DNA of 64,000 nucleotides, from positions 124,001-188,000 of the forward strand of contig NZ_JAGGPU010000004.1 in the NCBI RefSeq assembly GCF_018613605.1, written 5' to 3'. Position numbers and translations under genes: made by a program. The stretch is from Pedobacter sp. ISL-64. Lineage in GTDB: Bacteria; Bacteroidota; Bacteroidia; Sphingobacteriales; Sphingobacteriaceae. The notes below the pieces were generated by a model. The model saw only the letters and a list, made by a program, of their open reading frames with translations. It did not search any database and had not been told where the DNA came from. This document shows, piece by piece, positions 25,690 to 35,769 of this stretch; within the stretch, counting starts at the first letter, position 1; every line of letters begins with the position of its first letter.

Positions 25690-26310
25690 ATCGGACTGAT
25701 TTTTTAGCTTTTTCAATTGTATTTCATTTAAATGAATCTTTGTTGATGTTTTCTGCACAATTAAATGTTAAACAAGTTTAAGGTAACAGTTCCTGTAGGA
25801 AGGTGTTATAAGTTGTGTTTATTGAGTTTCGAGTTTCCTAGGAGATGGTGAACTGAATTGTAGCCATATAAGGAATTTAAGAAAACATGAGGGTATTGAG
25901 CTTATATGAACCTTTAATATCTTATATGGTAGAAAAAACCGGAATGAGTTGATGGGGGTATGTAACTTAAAAAGAAATGTTTAATTAAAACTTCGAGACT
26001 ATCTATCTCCTTTAAAATCCCCTGTTATTGATATTGATTTTTATGAAATAATTTCCATCTCGAAATAACAGACCCCAGCGTTATTCTTCTACATTATCAG
26101 GGGGAAGCGGGCCCAAGTTTTTCCCGTAGATTTAAAAGAGGAAAACGCAGACTAATTAAGTTACTAATTATTGGGGAAGGATTATTTTAGTGCGATAAAA
26201 TCGCTTTTCTCGTGCATCCCCGTTGCAAACGGGGACGATATCTTGGGGCTATGCTTAAAAGATTTCTCCGCTACGGTCGAAATGACGATCCCTCGTAGGG
26301 ATTCTAACTG
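25690..26310. other. intergenic region with dyads, no gene
   Basis: Contains an inverted pair GCCATATAAG / CTTATATGG at about 25862 and 25921, and a stretch at 26007-26052 (CTCCTTTAAAAT ... ATATTGATTTTTAT) resembling the inside of the element at 39105-39160. GTCGAAATGACGA near 26277 is half of another hairpin family. No frame looks coding. Confidence 0.45.
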
Positions 26311-26313
26311 CAA

Positions 26314-26350
26314 AAAAAAGCTATCCTGACTTTAATCGGGATAGCTTTTT
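26314..26350 (-). terminator. ferritin gene terminator
   Basis: AAAAGCTATCC / GGATAGCTTTTT with a short loop, about 20 bp beyond the ferritin stop. Confidence 0.75.
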
Positions 26351-26370
26351 AATATATGTTTTGTTGTTGT

Positions 26371-26898
26371 TTATGCTTCTGAATAGGTGATTTTGTTCAC
26401 ATGTTTATCAATTTCCCATCTTCCTGTGCCTTCTTCGCCAATCACTTCGAATAATTCTAATGCCCTGCGTGCTTTGTATTCTTCTTCGCGTTGTTCTTTC
26501 AAGAACCAGTTTAAGAATTCCATGGTTACAAAATCCTGTTCTTTATGGCATTTAGAAGCCAGGTTTTTAAAGCTTTGGGTAATGGCGATTTCTGCTTCTA
26601 AAGCATCTTCGAAAACTTCTCTAAATCCAGCAAATTCGGTTTTTATGCCCGAAACTTCTGGAGATATTGCGTTTCCACCCATATCCAAAACATATTTGAA
26701 CAATTTAAGCTGGTGTACTCTTTCTTCTTCAGATTGCTTTAAGAAATAATCTGCTGAAAAATCGAATCCATTTTGGTCACACCAAGATGACATTGATAAA
26801 TATAGTGATGAAGAGTGGGCTTCTTTTTTGATCTGCTGATTTAATAGTGTTTCAATATCCTGTGATATTAAACATTTAATGCGCATTAAGTCTTTCAT
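26371..26898 (-). CDS. ferritin (non-haem, bacterial FtnA type)
   Basis: 175 residues, a four-helix bundle that oxidises Fe2+ and stores iron in a 24-subunit cytoplasmic shell. Ferroxidase ligands are present with E. coli FtnA spacing: E26 (QIKKEAHSSSLYLSMSSW), E59 and H62 (SEEERVHQ), E103 (ALEAEIAIT) and Q136 (LKEQREEE). The short C-terminal extension is normal. A start at M5 is also possible. A TACATTTG box lies 26 bp upstream of the ATG. Monocistronic. Confidence 0.94.
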   Translation of the reverse strand: MKDLMRIKCLISQDIETLLNQQIKKEAHSSSLYLSMSSWCDQNGFDFSADYFLKQSEEERVHQLKLFKYVLDMGGNAISPEVSGIKTEFAGFREVFEDALEAEIAITQSFKNLASKCHKEQDFVTMEFLNWFLKEQREEEYKARRALELFEVIGEEGTGRWEIDKHVNKITYSEA

Positions 26899-26923
26899 AA
26901 TTTTCTTTGCTTAACTAATGATA

Positions 26924-26931
26924 CAAATGTA
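26924..26931 (-). promoter_or_regulatory. -7 promoter box for ferritin
   Basis: TACATTTG on the minus strand, a perfect TAnnTTTG match about 26 bp upstream of the start codon. Confidence 0.5.
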
Positions 26932-26999
26932 ACATCAAATTAACCATATTGTGTGATTTATTTGCTATATGAAATTAGTCTAAATTGCTGATAATTAGT

Positions 27000-27656
27000 T
27001 ATTTGTAATCAGTTTAAATAAGGGAGGGGAGGTGGAAATGGATAGCTGAATAACGCCAAACGGATAGTGCTTGAGGATCAGAAGGATAAAGGCTGGTTTT
27101 TAGTTGGCAATTTTCAGTTTGTAGTTTTCAATGAATTAAGTCCATGTGAATAACTGAGGATTGGAGAATAGGGCAGTATATCGAAATTTACATCGTGATC
27201 GTCATCCTAAGGAGTGACTTATTGTATAAAAATCAATATCAACTAATGACAAGGGATTTTAGCGAATTGATAGGCCACGAAGAATCGTCATCTCGACCGT
27301 AGTGGAGAGATCTTTTAATCTAGTCCAAAGATCTCTCCACTACGCGGTGCTCCGGTCGAGATGACGCCGATTTTTAGAATCTGTCAATTGTAGTTTATCT
27401 CAGGATCTTTCTAGTATAATAGATACTGAAACAACCCGATAGCTATCGGGTTCAGTATGACGCGTCGAATAGAATTGAGCGAAAAATGGATGTAATTAAT
27501 GCAATACAGTTTTTAGTTGGCAATTTTCAGTTAGTAGTTTGATGTAAGCAGTTAGCCATTATAGACAATTAACCGATTAACCAATTTATACGGCTAACCA
27601 ATAAGCAATTTAAACTTACCAATAAACTAATGACTAATGAACCACTGAACTAACGA
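27000..27656. repeat. intergenic repeats and hairpins, no gene
   Basis: A long inverted repeat at about 27287-27374: GTCATCTCGACCG and TAGTGGAGAGATCTTT pair with AAAGATCTCTCCACTA and CCGGTCGAGATGAC. CCCGATAGCTATCGGG palindrome at about 27437-27452. TATAAAAATCAATAT near 27226 is the reverse complement of a word at 26031 and 39141. 27505-27656 is low-complexity (AACCAATAA, ACTAATGAACC words), similar to 39420-39520. Confidence 0.6.
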
Positions 27657-28016
27657 CTAATAAACCAGTCTGTAAAGGCAGTCGCTGATGAGGTGATTTA
27701 ATTTGAACATAGTAAAAGTACCTTGCAACAAATCTTTTAAAGCAATAATTTCTAAGGCACTTAATAAATAGATGTGTTCGCAACCATTAAAGGTAACTAG
27801 TTCGAAATCGGCTTTGTGGGTATTTAAAAGGAGTGCTTCAATATCAATATCTTCTACAACCTTTTTTAATTTTTGAAGCGACAGACAATTGTAACGGGCA
27901 AACTTGCCACCAAAATCTACATAAAAGCAGTTTAATTTATCTGATTGATAAATAGAACCATGGGTATTTGAGAATACGTTAACCAGTTCATTAATATCGA
28001 TACACGCTTTTTCCAT
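27657..28016 (-). CDS. conserved-looking protein of unknown function
   Basis: 119 residues with no signal peptide or membrane helix: an N-terminal helix (MEKACIDINELVNVF), beta strands around KLNCFYVDFGGKFARYNC, a central helix (LSLQKLKKVVEDIDIEALLL), a strand (DFELVTFNGCEHIYLLS) and a C-terminal amphipathic helix. It has three scattered Cys but no metal motif. Composition is normal for the neighbourhood and the frame is clean, so it is probably a real cytoplasmic protein. I cannot name its function. It stands 113 bp from the GNAT gene, same strand. Confidence 0.65.
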   Translation of the reverse strand: MEKACIDINELVNVFSNTHGSIYQSDKLNCFYVDFGGKFARYNCLSLQKLKKVVEDIDIEALLLNTHKADFELVTFNGCEHIYLLSALEIIALKDLLQGTFTMFKLNHLISDCLYRLVY

Positions 28017-28129
28017 CGGTTACAAAAATTGGTATTATTTAGATTAAATACAAATAAAAATGAAAATAAATTTAGAGAAGCGTTGGGTGCGGAGCGTTTG
28101 GCGGTACAAAAACGATATTGGATGGTTAT

Positions 28130-28690
28130 TTATTTGACCTTAAAGACCATATGATGGTATAATCCGCCCATAAATTGTTTTTCATTTTGAATAGCAAAGC
28201 CCATATTCTGGTAAAGCTTTAATGCCCGATCGTTGTTTTGTTCTACCAATAAGCCGATGTTGTGGTGGCCAAGTTGTTCAGCCCAATCAATTCCTGCTTT
28301 AATGAGCTGTTTTCCTATTCCCTTTCCCTGAGCATTTGGATTAACACTAATGGTATCGAGGTAAAATTCGCCGCTTTGGGTTTCGGTGCCTGGATTATTG
28401 TCATTGGCCTGGTAATGCTCAGCCAGGTATGCTAAAAATGGCTGACGGAGTTTTAGGAGTTTTCCACCATCATAGGCATTTAAAGATCCTAGAATTTTGC
28501 CCTCGTCTTCATAAATCAAGGTATTTTCGTAACTGTATTGATTGTTCTCTTGTTGGAAAAAATGTTTAAAGATCCGATTAATGATTCCATCATCTTCTAC
28601 ATTGGTTAATTTCTTCGCCAGCTTGCCCATTGCCTGAATAACCAGTGGTACAACTTCTTCTGCATCTATTGGCTTGGCTGGTCTGATCAT
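28130..28690 (-). CDS. GNAT-family N-acetyltransferase
   Basis: 186 residues. The acetyl-CoA pyrophosphate loop is clear: LDTISVNPNAQGKGIGKQLI near residues 111-130 (Q-x-x-G-x-G). NIGLLVEQNNDRALKLYQNM near 143-162 is the conserved C-terminal part of the fold. Residues 1-60 form an extra helical region before the core. Acetyl acceptor unknown. The start codon directly abuts the stop of the upstream MBL-fold gene, so the pair is one transcription unit. Confidence 0.88.
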   Translation of the reverse strand: MIRPAKPIDAEEVVPLVIQAMGKLAKKLTNVEDDGIINRIFKHFFQQENNQYSYENTLIYEDEGKILGSLNAYDGGKLLKLRQPFLAYLAEHYQANDNNPGTETQSGEFYLDTISVNPNAQGKGIGKQLIKAGIDWAEQLGHHNIGLLVEQNNDRALKLYQNMGFAIQNEKQFMGGLYHHMVFKVK

Positions 28691-29530
28691 TTAAATATCG
28701 CTCAGGTTAAAAGTTTCTGCCACACGGATTCCTTTTTCTGTTCTTTGTAAAGTACAGCATTCGTTAACTGGATCGTGCTCCAGGTATAAGATATAGTTGT
28801 TGTTAACGGCTTCTTCTAAAAAAGCTTGTTTCTCAGTCAATGTTTTTAACGGAAACATATCATAAGCCATTACATAAGGTAGGGGAAGATGCCCAACTGA
28901 AGGTAAAAGATCGGCCATATACACAATGGTTCTGCCTTTGTAACTGATTTTAGGTAGCATCATGGCATCGGTGTGGCCATAGGCGAAACTGATGTTGATA
29001 TTTTTTTGCCATTCGATATTTTCTATTTCATCAATAAATTTAAGTTGTCCGCTTTCCTGGATCGGCAGGATGTTTTCCTTTAAGAAAGAAGCTTTTTCCC
29101 TTGCATTTGGCGCTACTGCCCATTGCCAATGTTTTTCATTACTCCAATAATGCGCATTTTTAAAGGCTGGTATCAGTTTCTCGTTTTCTCTTACTATTGC
29201 CCCGCCAACATGATCAAAATGAAGGTGTGTGAGGAAAACATCAGTAATATCGGCCGTACTGAAATCCAATTGCGCCAGCGATTTTTCCATCGAGTCATCC
29301 CCATGCAGGTAATAATGACTGAAAAACTTTTCGTCCTGTTTGTTTCCAATCCCGGTATCCACTAAAATCAATTGATTACCCTCTTCGATTAAAAGGCAAC
29401 GCATGGCCCAGGTGCAAAGGTTATTCGCATCAGCAGGGTTTGTTTTTTGCCAGATGGCCTTGGGTACAACGCCGAACATGGCGCCACCATCTAATTTAAA
29501 TAAGCCTGTGTTTATGGTGTGGAGTTTCAT
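28691..29530 (-). CDS. MBL-fold metallo-hydrolase
   Basis: 279 residues with the full metal site: THLHFDHVGG near residues 102-111 (HxHxDH), LILVDTGIGNKQ before it, and later AYGHTDAMMLP and LEHDPV supplying the remaining ligands. This architecture resembles quorum-quenching-lactonase-like or general hydrolase members; substrate unknown. No signal peptide, so cytoplasmic. Translationally coupled with the GNAT gene. Confidence 0.88.
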   Translation of the reverse strand: MKLHTINTGLFKLDGGAMFGVVPKAIWQKTNPADANNLCTWAMRCLLIEEGNQLILVDTGIGNKQDEKFFSHYYLHGDDSMEKSLAQLDFSTADITDVFLTHLHFDHVGGAIVRENEKLIPAFKNAHYWSNEKHWQWAVAPNAREKASFLKENILPIQESGQLKFIDEIENIEWQKNINISFAYGHTDAMMLPKISYKGRTIVYMADLLPSVGHLPLPYVMAYDMFPLKTLTEKQAFLEEAVNNNYILYLEHDPVNECCTLQRTEKGIRVAETFNLSDI

Positions 29531-29615
29531 TTTTGTAGTATCAAGTAATTAGTACCAAGTAGTTAGTATCGAGTAATTAATATCTAGTATCAAGACTGGA
29601 ATTGGCTAAAAATAC

Positions 29616-29647
29616 AAAAACCCTTCAGCTTTAACTAAAGGGTTTTT
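29616..29647. terminator. terminator hairpin
   Basis: AAAAACCCTT / AAGGGTTTTT around a 12-nt loop, about 65 bp beyond the lpdA stop on the minus strand. Confidence 0.65.
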
Positions 29648-29712
29648 GTAAATGATATTGGTTTTACTTATGGTTTTGGCGCCTTATGCCTTCCACCTTC
29701 AAACCTTCTACC

Positions 29713-31101
29713 TTATAAATGTATTACTTCTCCGTATGCATCAGCTGCAGCTTCCATAATGGCTTCGCTCATGGTAGGGTGAGGGTGAACAGATTTAATC
29801 ATTTCGTGACCAGTCGTTTCTAATTTACGGGCAACTACGATTTCAGCGATCATTTCGGTAACGTTGGCACCGATCATGTGTGCGCCTAATAATTCGCCGT
29901 ATTTGGCATCGAAAATTAATTTTACGAAACCATCTTTAGCGCCGGCAGCACTTGCTTTACCTGATGCAGAGAACGGGAATTTACCAATTTTCAATTCGTA
30001 ACCTGCTGCTTTTGCTGCTTTTTCGGTGTAACCTACTGAAGCAATTTCAGGTGTGCAATAGGTACATCCCGGGATGTTGTTGTAATCTAATGGCTCGGCA
30101 TGCTGACCAGCAATTTTTTCTACACAGATAATACCTTCTGCAGAAGCCACGTGGGCAAGTGCCTGACCGCCTACAACATCGCCAATTGCATAATAACCTT
30201 TAACTGAAGTATTGTAGAATTCGTCGGTAACGATTTTACCTTTCTCCGTTTTGATACCGGTTTCTTCTAAACCAATGTTTTCGATGTTGGCTACAATACC
30301 AGCAGCTGAAAGCACGATGTCGGCCTCAATAGTCTGCATGCCTGAAGCTGTTTTAACAGAAACTTTACAGCCTGCACCGCTGGTATCAACAGATTCAACA
30401 CTTGCTGATGTCATGACATCGATACCTACTTTTTTGAGGCTGCGTAACAATTGTTTAGAAACGTCTTCATCTTCAACCGGAACAACGTTATCCATAAATT
30501 CTACGATGGTTACTTTTGTGCCCATGGTAGCATAGAAATAGGCGAATTCTACACCAATAGCACCAGAACCTACTACTACCATGCTTTTTGGTAATTCAGG
30601 AAGTACCATTGCCTGGCGGTAGCCGATAATTTTTTTGCCGTCTTGTTTCAGGTTAGGCAATTCTCTTGAACGTGCACCTGTGGCAATGATGATATTTTTT
30701 GCACTTAGTTCTTGTTGAGAACCATCAGCACCTTTAACTTCTAATTTGTTCCCCGGTTTTACTTTACCAGTTCCCATGATGACGTCAATTTTATTTTTTT
30801 TCATTAAAAACTGAACGCCTTTACTCATGCCATCGGCAACGCCACGGCTGCGTTTTACTATAGCAGCAAAATCTGCGGTTGCACCGGCAGTCGTAATTCC
30901 GTAATCAGCAGCATGATTAATATATTCGAAAACCTGGGCACTTTTTAAAAGTGCTTTAGTAGGGATACAGCCCCAGTTTAAACAAATACCACCTAATGAT
31001 TCACGCTCAACAATTGCAACTTTTAGTCCCAATTGAGAAGCTCTGATTGCAGCTACATAACCACCTGGGCCGCTGCCTAAAACAATAACGTCGTAATTCA
31101 T
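29713..31101 (-). CDS. lpdA: dihydrolipoyl dehydrogenase
   Basis: 462 residues, E3 component of 2-oxoacid dehydrogenase complexes: reoxidises dihydrolipoamide with NAD+. FAD site GSGPGGYVAAIRASQLG at 9-25; redox-active disulfide GGICLNWGCIPTK (C40, C45); NAD site GSGAIGVEFAYFYATMG near 186-202; second FAD motif YYAIGDVVG; catalytic His in HPHPTMSE near 440. Cytoplasmic homodimer. No other complex subunits are adjacent. The symbol is by function; paralogues may exist elsewhere. Confidence 0.95.
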   Translation of the reverse strand: MNYDVIVLGSGPGGYVAAIRASQLGLKVAIVERESLGGICLNWGCIPTKALLKSAQVFEYINHAADYGITTAGATADFAAIVKRSRGVADGMSKGVQFLMKKNKIDVIMGTGKVKPGNKLEVKGADGSQQELSAKNIIIATGARSRELPNLKQDGKKIIGYRQAMVLPELPKSMVVVGSGAIGVEFAYFYATMGTKVTIVEFMDNVVPVEDEDVSKQLLRSLKKVGIDVMTSASVESVDTSGAGCKVSVKTASGMQTIEADIVLSAAGIVANIENIGLEETGIKTEKGKIVTDEFYNTSVKGYYAIGDVVGGQALAHVASAEGIICVEKIAGQHAEPLDYNNIPGCTYCTPEIASVGYTEKAAKAAGYELKIGKFPFSASGKASAAGAKDGFVKLIFDAKYGELLGAHMIGANVTEMIAEIVVARKLETTGHEMIKSVHPHPTMSEAIMEAAADAYGEVIHL

Positions 31102-31717
31102 ATCTATTTTAAAGAGATTTGCTTTTTAATTGTTTTGTGTAAATGTAATCTTCTGTTGAAGGAGTCTCCTATATAAAGGATAATTCTCGTGTTGATAGTT
31201 TTCTACAATCACCTTACGACATTGAATTTTTTAATTCAACGATTGCCAAAACTAAAAAAAAAATATCAATTGATAAGGGCAATGTTGCAATGGCAGTTAA
31301 AATTTACAATGACTGAATATTGTTGCTTTAAATTTAACATCGCATTTTAAAGCTTTAGTATTTGTAGATAGTCAAATAAAATAGTGTAGTTGGTTTATAT
31401 AACTGTCTATTTTTTTAGTAAATATTTATTGTGAGTTGTTGTTATTTGAAAAATATCATTGTTGTAGCTTATTTTCTGCTTAAATTATAACTAAAAACAG
31501 CTTCTATTGTTAAAAATTTAGTTCTCTTATCAAAGTATTGATAAACTGAAAGTTATAACTACCTTAAATGATGTTAAATGTTGAAAAGTTTTGCCATACT
31601 TAACGATAATTTAACATTGAATGTTAAAATGTGTTAAATTTTATTGGGTACATTTGCGGCATTAATATCCCTATTAGATTTATTATTCAACAACAAAAAA
31701 CATTTAAAAAACAAAGT
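31102..31717. other. AT-rich upstream region of the TonB-dependent receptor
   Basis: No gene seen. It carries dyad-rich AT sequence (TTAACATTGAATGTTAAAAT near 31611-31630) just upstream of the TACATTTG box, a possible operator, and the promoter region of lpdA at its left end. Confidence 0.4.
31649..31656 (+). promoter_or_regulatory. -7 promoter box for the TonB-dependent receptor
   Basis: TACATTTG matches TAnnTTTG; transcription would start near 31662, downstream of the in-frame ATG at 31631, so the ATG at 31718 is the likely start. Confidence 0.6.
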
Positions 31718-34700
31718 ATGAAGAAATCTTTACTTTTAAGATTAGTACTGGTTATTGTTGCATTTGTAGGTTTTACTTTTTGTGCAAATGCACAGGTAAC
31801 CACATCATCAATGACAGGAACAATTAAGGATGCCAAAGGCGCCTTACCTGGTGCAAGTGTTAAAGCAACACATACACCAACTGGGACTGTTTATTCGGTA
31901 TCTACAAACAACGATGGCCGTTTTACCATCGGTGGTATGCGGGTTGGCGGTCCTTATACCATTGAAATTAGTTTTGTTGGTTACAGACCAGAGAAACAAA
32001 CTGAACTTTATTTAAAATTAGGTGAACCTTATGTTTTAAATTTAACGCTTACCGATAATACTTCAACTTTAGCAGAGGTTAAAGTTGTTGGTCAAAGCAG
32101 TAACGCCATCATGAATTCTAATAAGAGTGGTGCTAGTACAGTAGTTACTAGACAACAGATTCAAAGTTTACCTAGCATTTCACGTAGTGTTAATGATTTA
32201 ACCCGTTTAACGCCACAGGCAAATGGTACATCAATTGGTGGTGGTAACTACCGTTCGAATAACTTTACAGTTGATGGTGCGAACTTTAATAACCAGTTCG
32301 GTATTGGTCAAAATATTCCCGCTAACGGTTCTCCAATTTCGATAGATGCATTAGAACAGATTTCAATTAATGTTACTCCTTATGATGTTCGTCAATCAGG
32401 TTTTGTTGGCGGGTCTGTATCAGCTGTAACACGTTCTGGATCGAATACATTTTCTGGAAATGCATTTTACACCATGCGTGGTGAGGAACAGCAAGGGAAA
32501 AGAATTGGTGAAACTTATAGGATTCCGGTATTACAAAAATTGGATGAGAAAAATTATGGCTTTAGTTTAGGTGGACCGATAATTAAAGATAAGTTGTTCT
32601 TTTTTGTTAACTATGAGAAGAAACACACTACTGAGCCAGGAAATAATAGGATTGCTGCAACCCCAAGTTTGCCTTATAATAGTGGTGTATCTACTGTTGC
32701 TCCTGCAACTGCATCTGATTTAGATGCGCTAAAATCCTACTTGATTTCTAAGTATGGTTATGATCCAGGGGTTTATCAAGGATATTCGAATATTAGCGAC
32801 AACGAGAAAATGTTTGCCCGTTTAGATTGGAATATTTCTAAAAACCACCGTTTTAGTGTTCGTTACAACCAGGTTGAGAGTCAGTCTCCAAGTCCTGCCA
32901 GTACCTCAGTTACAGGTTCTGGTGTAACAGGCAATTTGGGTTATGGTAATAATAGATCCGGAACTGCAACAAATGCAGGTTTGAATTTTTCAAACTCAAA
33001 TTACTATCAGGCAGCAAATTTATACTCTGCAGTAGCTGAGTTAAACTCAAACTTTGGTAGTAAAGTAACAAACGTTTTGCGTGCTACTTATTCTCATCAG
33101 AATGATCCTAGGGCTTCTGATAGTGCTCCTTTTCCTTTGGTTGATATTTTAAATAATACTCAAAGCGGAACATCAGCTGGTAGTGTGTTAACTACTTTTG
33201 GTTATGAGCCTTTTACTTACGGAAACTTAAGGGATGTTAAAGGTTATACTTACTCTGATGACTTAAGTTTAGCTTTAGGCAAACATAACATTACTTTGGG
33301 TTTACAAGCTGAGTTTAGCACAACCAAAAATGGTTTCCAACGTTTTGGTACCGGTTTTTATACTTTCGCTTCTTATGCTGATTTTTATAATAATGCAAGA
33401 CCATTGCAGTATTCAGTAACTTATCCATTAACTGCTGATGGTTCTCAAGCTTATCCAAGTTTTAAATTTGCCCAATATTCTGCTTATTTACAGGATGAGT
33501 TTACGATTTCTGATCGTTTGAAGCTTACTGCTGGTATCCGTTTTGAACGAGCAACATATCCTGATGTTTCGGAGATTAGAACACATCCTTTAGTTGCAGC
33601 GCAAACATTTGCGAATGGGCAAAAAGTTGATACTGGAGTTTTACCTGATGCCAAATTAACTTATTCACCACGTTTTGGTTTTAACTGGGATGTATTGGGT
33701 GACCGGTCACTACAGGTTCGTGGTGGTTCAGGTATCTTTACCGGTCGTGTACCTTTCGTATGGATCGTTTCTCAATCTGGTGATGCTGGTTTACTTCAGT
33801 ACACTCAGGTTTATTCTGGAGCATCAACACCATTCTTTAACCCAAGCATTGCGCCAAACTTAACTACAGCAGCTCCGGCAGCTGGAACAAGTATTCCCGG
33901 AACAATTAGTGCTATGTCTCCTAATTTAAAGTTCCCTCAAACTTGGAAGTCAAGCTTAGCAGTAGATTTTAAACTACCTGGTGGTATAGTTGCTACACTA
34001 GAAGGCATTTATGGAAAAGATCTTAATGTAGCAGTTGCTGAAAATGTAAACTTACAAGCCCCAACAGCATTAAATATCCCTGGTTATCCGGATAACAGAC
34101 CATTTTACGGAAGTTCTGTAAACTCTAGACAAGTTGTAAACATTACATCTGCTGGTCTTCCAAGTGCCACCGGTACTTCAGCTTTAAACGTTGTTCAAAT
34201 GACGAATGCTAAAGGTGGTTACAACTGGCAAGCTACTGCACAATTAACAAAACAATTTCAAGGAGGTTTATCTGCAATGATCGCTTATACCAGATCTGAT
34301 CAACGTAATTACGGTGATGGTAGTGGTGACCAATTGTTAAATTTATGGTCTATTCCATTTACTTCAACAAACCCTAATAACCCAACTTTAAGTTATTCTC
34401 AAAACTTAACCCCAGATCGTATTGTTGCTAATATTTCATACAGAAAAGAATACTTAAAGAATTTAGCTACTTCATTCTCATTGTTCTATTCTGGATCGCA
34501 ACAAGGAAGATATTCGTATAGCTATAGTGCAGATTTCAACCGTGATGGACAGACAAATGATTTAATCTACATCCCGCGTGATCCATCTGAGATAACTTTT
34601 GTAAATATTCCTGCCGGAACAACTGGATATGCAAAACCATATAGTGCCCAAGAACAGAGTGATATTTTTATGAATTATGTTAATAATGATCCTTATCTAA

Positions 34701-35062
34701 GCAAACACAAAGGAGAATATGCTGAGCGTAATGGTGCATTATTACCTTGGAGGAATCAGTTCGACTTTAGATTAACGCAGGAAGTTTTCAGAAACTACGG
34801 AAAATCTAAAAATTCATTTCAGTTTACAGTTGATATCTTCAACGTAGGTAATTTATTAAATCGTAAATGGGGAAATGTGAACTTTGCAAATAACGCTGCT
34901 ATCTTGGTTCCTCAAAACGTATCATCTATCAGTGCAACAACAAAACCTACATTTAGGGTTGCTAATGCACAAGGCGATATCGTGAGAGAGTCATTTGGTA
35001 CTTCACAAACCATTTCATCAACCTATTACATGCAGTTTGGTGTACGTTATAATTTCAACTAA
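31718..35062 (+). CDS. TonB-dependent outer-membrane receptor, Oar/carboxypeptidase-regulatory type
   Basis: 1114 residues from the ATG at 31718, which opens directly with a signal peptide (MKKSLLLRLVLVIVAFVGFT, cleavage after CANAQ); the upstream in-frame ATG at 31631 lies before the promoter box. Residues about 27-110: carboxypeptidase-regulatory-like beta domain (GTIKDAKGALPGASVKATHT, GRFTIGGMRVGGPYTIEI). About 120-230: plug. The remainder is a long barrel ending in TYYMQFGVRYNFN with a terminal aromatic. It resembles Oar proteins rather than SusC, and no SusD follows. It likely imports a large or scarce nutrient, or acts in envelope adhesion. A small lipoprotein gene follows. Confidence 0.9.
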   Translation: MKKSLLLRLVLVIVAFVGFTFCANAQVTTSSMTGTIKDAKGALPGASVKATHTPTGTVYSVSTNNDGRFTIGGMRVGGPYTIEISFVGYRPEKQTELYLKLGEPYVLNLTLTDNTSTLAEVKVVGQSSNAIMNSNKSGASTVVTRQQIQSLPSISRSVNDLTRLTPQANGTSIGGGNYRSNNFTVDGANFNNQFGIGQNIPANGSPISIDALEQISINVTPYDVRQSGFVGGSVSAVTRSGSNTFSGNAFYTMRGEEQQGKRIGETYRIPVLQKLDEKNYGFSLGGPIIKDKLFFFVNYEKKHTTEPGNNRIAATPSLPYNSGVSTVAPATASDLDALKSYLISKYGYDPGVYQGYSNISDNEKMFARLDWNISKNHRFSVRYNQVESQSPSPASTSVTGSGVTGNLGYGNNRSGTATNAGLNFSNSNYYQAANLYSAVAELNSNFGSKVTNVLRATYSHQNDPRASDSAPFPLVDILNNTQSGTSAGSVLTTFGYEPFTYGNLRDVKGYTYSDDLSLALGKHNITLGLQAEFSTTKNGFQRFGTGFYTFASYADFYNNARPLQYSVTYPLTADGSQAYPSFKFAQYSAYLQDEFTISDRLKLTAGIRFERATYPDVSEIRTHPLVAAQTFANGQKVDTGVLPDAKLTYSPRFGFNWDVLGDRSLQVRGGSGIFTGRVPFVWIVSQSGDAGLLQYTQVYSGASTPFFNPSIAPNLTTAAPAAGTSIPGTISAMSPNLKFPQTWKSSLAVDFKLPGGIVATLEGIYGKDLNVAVAENVNLQAPTALNIPGYPDNRPFYGSSVNSRQVVNITSAGLPSATGTSALNVVQMTNAKGGYNWQATAQLTKQFQGGLSAMIAYTRSDQRNYGDGSGDQLLNLWSIPFTSTNPNNPTLSYSQNLTPDRIVANISYRKEYLKNLATSFSLFYSGSQQGRYSYSYSADFNRDGQTNDLIYIPRDPSEITFVNIPAGTTGYAKPYSAQEQSDIFMNYVNNDPYLSKHKGEYAERNGALLPWRNQFDFRLTQEVFRNYGKSKNSFQFTVDIFNVGNLLNRKWGNVNFANNAAILVPQNVSSISATTKPTFRVANAQGDIVRESFGTSQTISSTYYMQFGVRYNFN

Positions 35063-35088
35063 GGCTGTAAATTTTTAAATTGATTAAA

Positions 35089-35676
35089 ATGAAAAATATA
35101 TTATCAAAAGTTATGGTTACGGCTAGCATTGTTGTTTTATCAATGAGCGCTTGCAAAAAAGACCCTAATGCTGAAAAAGAAGTTTCTGGTACAGGTGGTA
35201 CAACTATTGAGTTGGCCAAAGGTGCCGCTATTTCTGCAACAGGTACTGTTGGAACTAGTGTGGTAACACTTAATTACATTGTTGGTGAAAAACTCTTTCC
35301 TTCAAAGGTAATACCTAAATTAACTGTTTATTATTTGGCCAACACACAAACAAGTGCTACGGCTGTAAGTAGTTCTGTAAGAACAATACTATATACGGCA
35401 ACTAACGTTTCTTTGACTGCTACGGCTAACCCAGCAACAGGTGCACCTGTGGTTACTGCAACTGGTACTTACGGAAATTCTAGTAATACTGTTTGGGGTC
35501 TTACTTACACATTTAACTTAAGTCAAATAGGAAAAGGCCTTTTCACAGTAAATAATGGAGTAGCATCTCAATCAAGAGGAACAAGTTTAATTATTGTCGC
35601 TCAGGATGCATCGAACGCTACACTTGCGGAGTATACTTTTGCACTATCTGAATTTGGATTGAGAGCTGCATTATAG
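35089..35676 (+). CDS. outer-membrane lipoprotein of unknown function
   Basis: 195 residues from the ATG at 35089 (MKNILSKVMVTASIVVLSMS), preferred over the in-frame ATG at 35080 as the better signal peptide. The lipobox is SMSAC with the acylated Cys followed by KKDP. The mature part is Thr/Ala/Val-rich and strand-like (ATNVSLTATANPATGAPVVT, NSSNTVWGLTYTFNLS). It lies 26 bp after the TonB-dependent receptor and shares its terminator, so it may be an accessory surface lipoprotein of that receptor. No family recognised. Confidence 0.75.
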   Translation: MKNILSKVMVTASIVVLSMSACKKDPNAEKEVSGTGGTTIELAKGAAISATGTVGTSVVTLNYIVGEKLFPSKVIPKLTVYYLANTQTSATAVSSSVRTILYTATNVSLTATANPATGAPVVTATGTYGNSSNTVWGLTYTFNLSQIGKGLFTVNNGVASQSRGTSLIIVAQDASNATLAEYTFALSEFGLRAAL

Positions 35677-35695
35677 TAGTTCTAAAAATATAAAT

Positions 35696-35729
35696 AAAAA
35701 ATCCCCGATCATTTGATCGGGGATTTTTT
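35696..35729. terminator. strong bidirectional terminator
   Basis: 15-bp perfect arms AAAAAATCCCCGATC / GATCGGGGATTTTTT with loop ATTT, between convergent genes. Confidence 0.88.
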
Positions 35730-35769
35730 ATTTATATCAACTTCTGAAATATTTATTACTTCAGATCGC

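Noticed and set aside
25517..25699. 60-codon frame MNKVCTFVML...
   Set aside because: It overlaps the promoter box and two terminator hairpins; better explained as a non-coding RNA locus.
31718..35676. SusC/SusD polysaccharide-utilisation pair
   Set aside because: The receptor is Oar-like, and the following lipoprotein is about 195 residues without SusD features; no glycoside hydrolases nearby.
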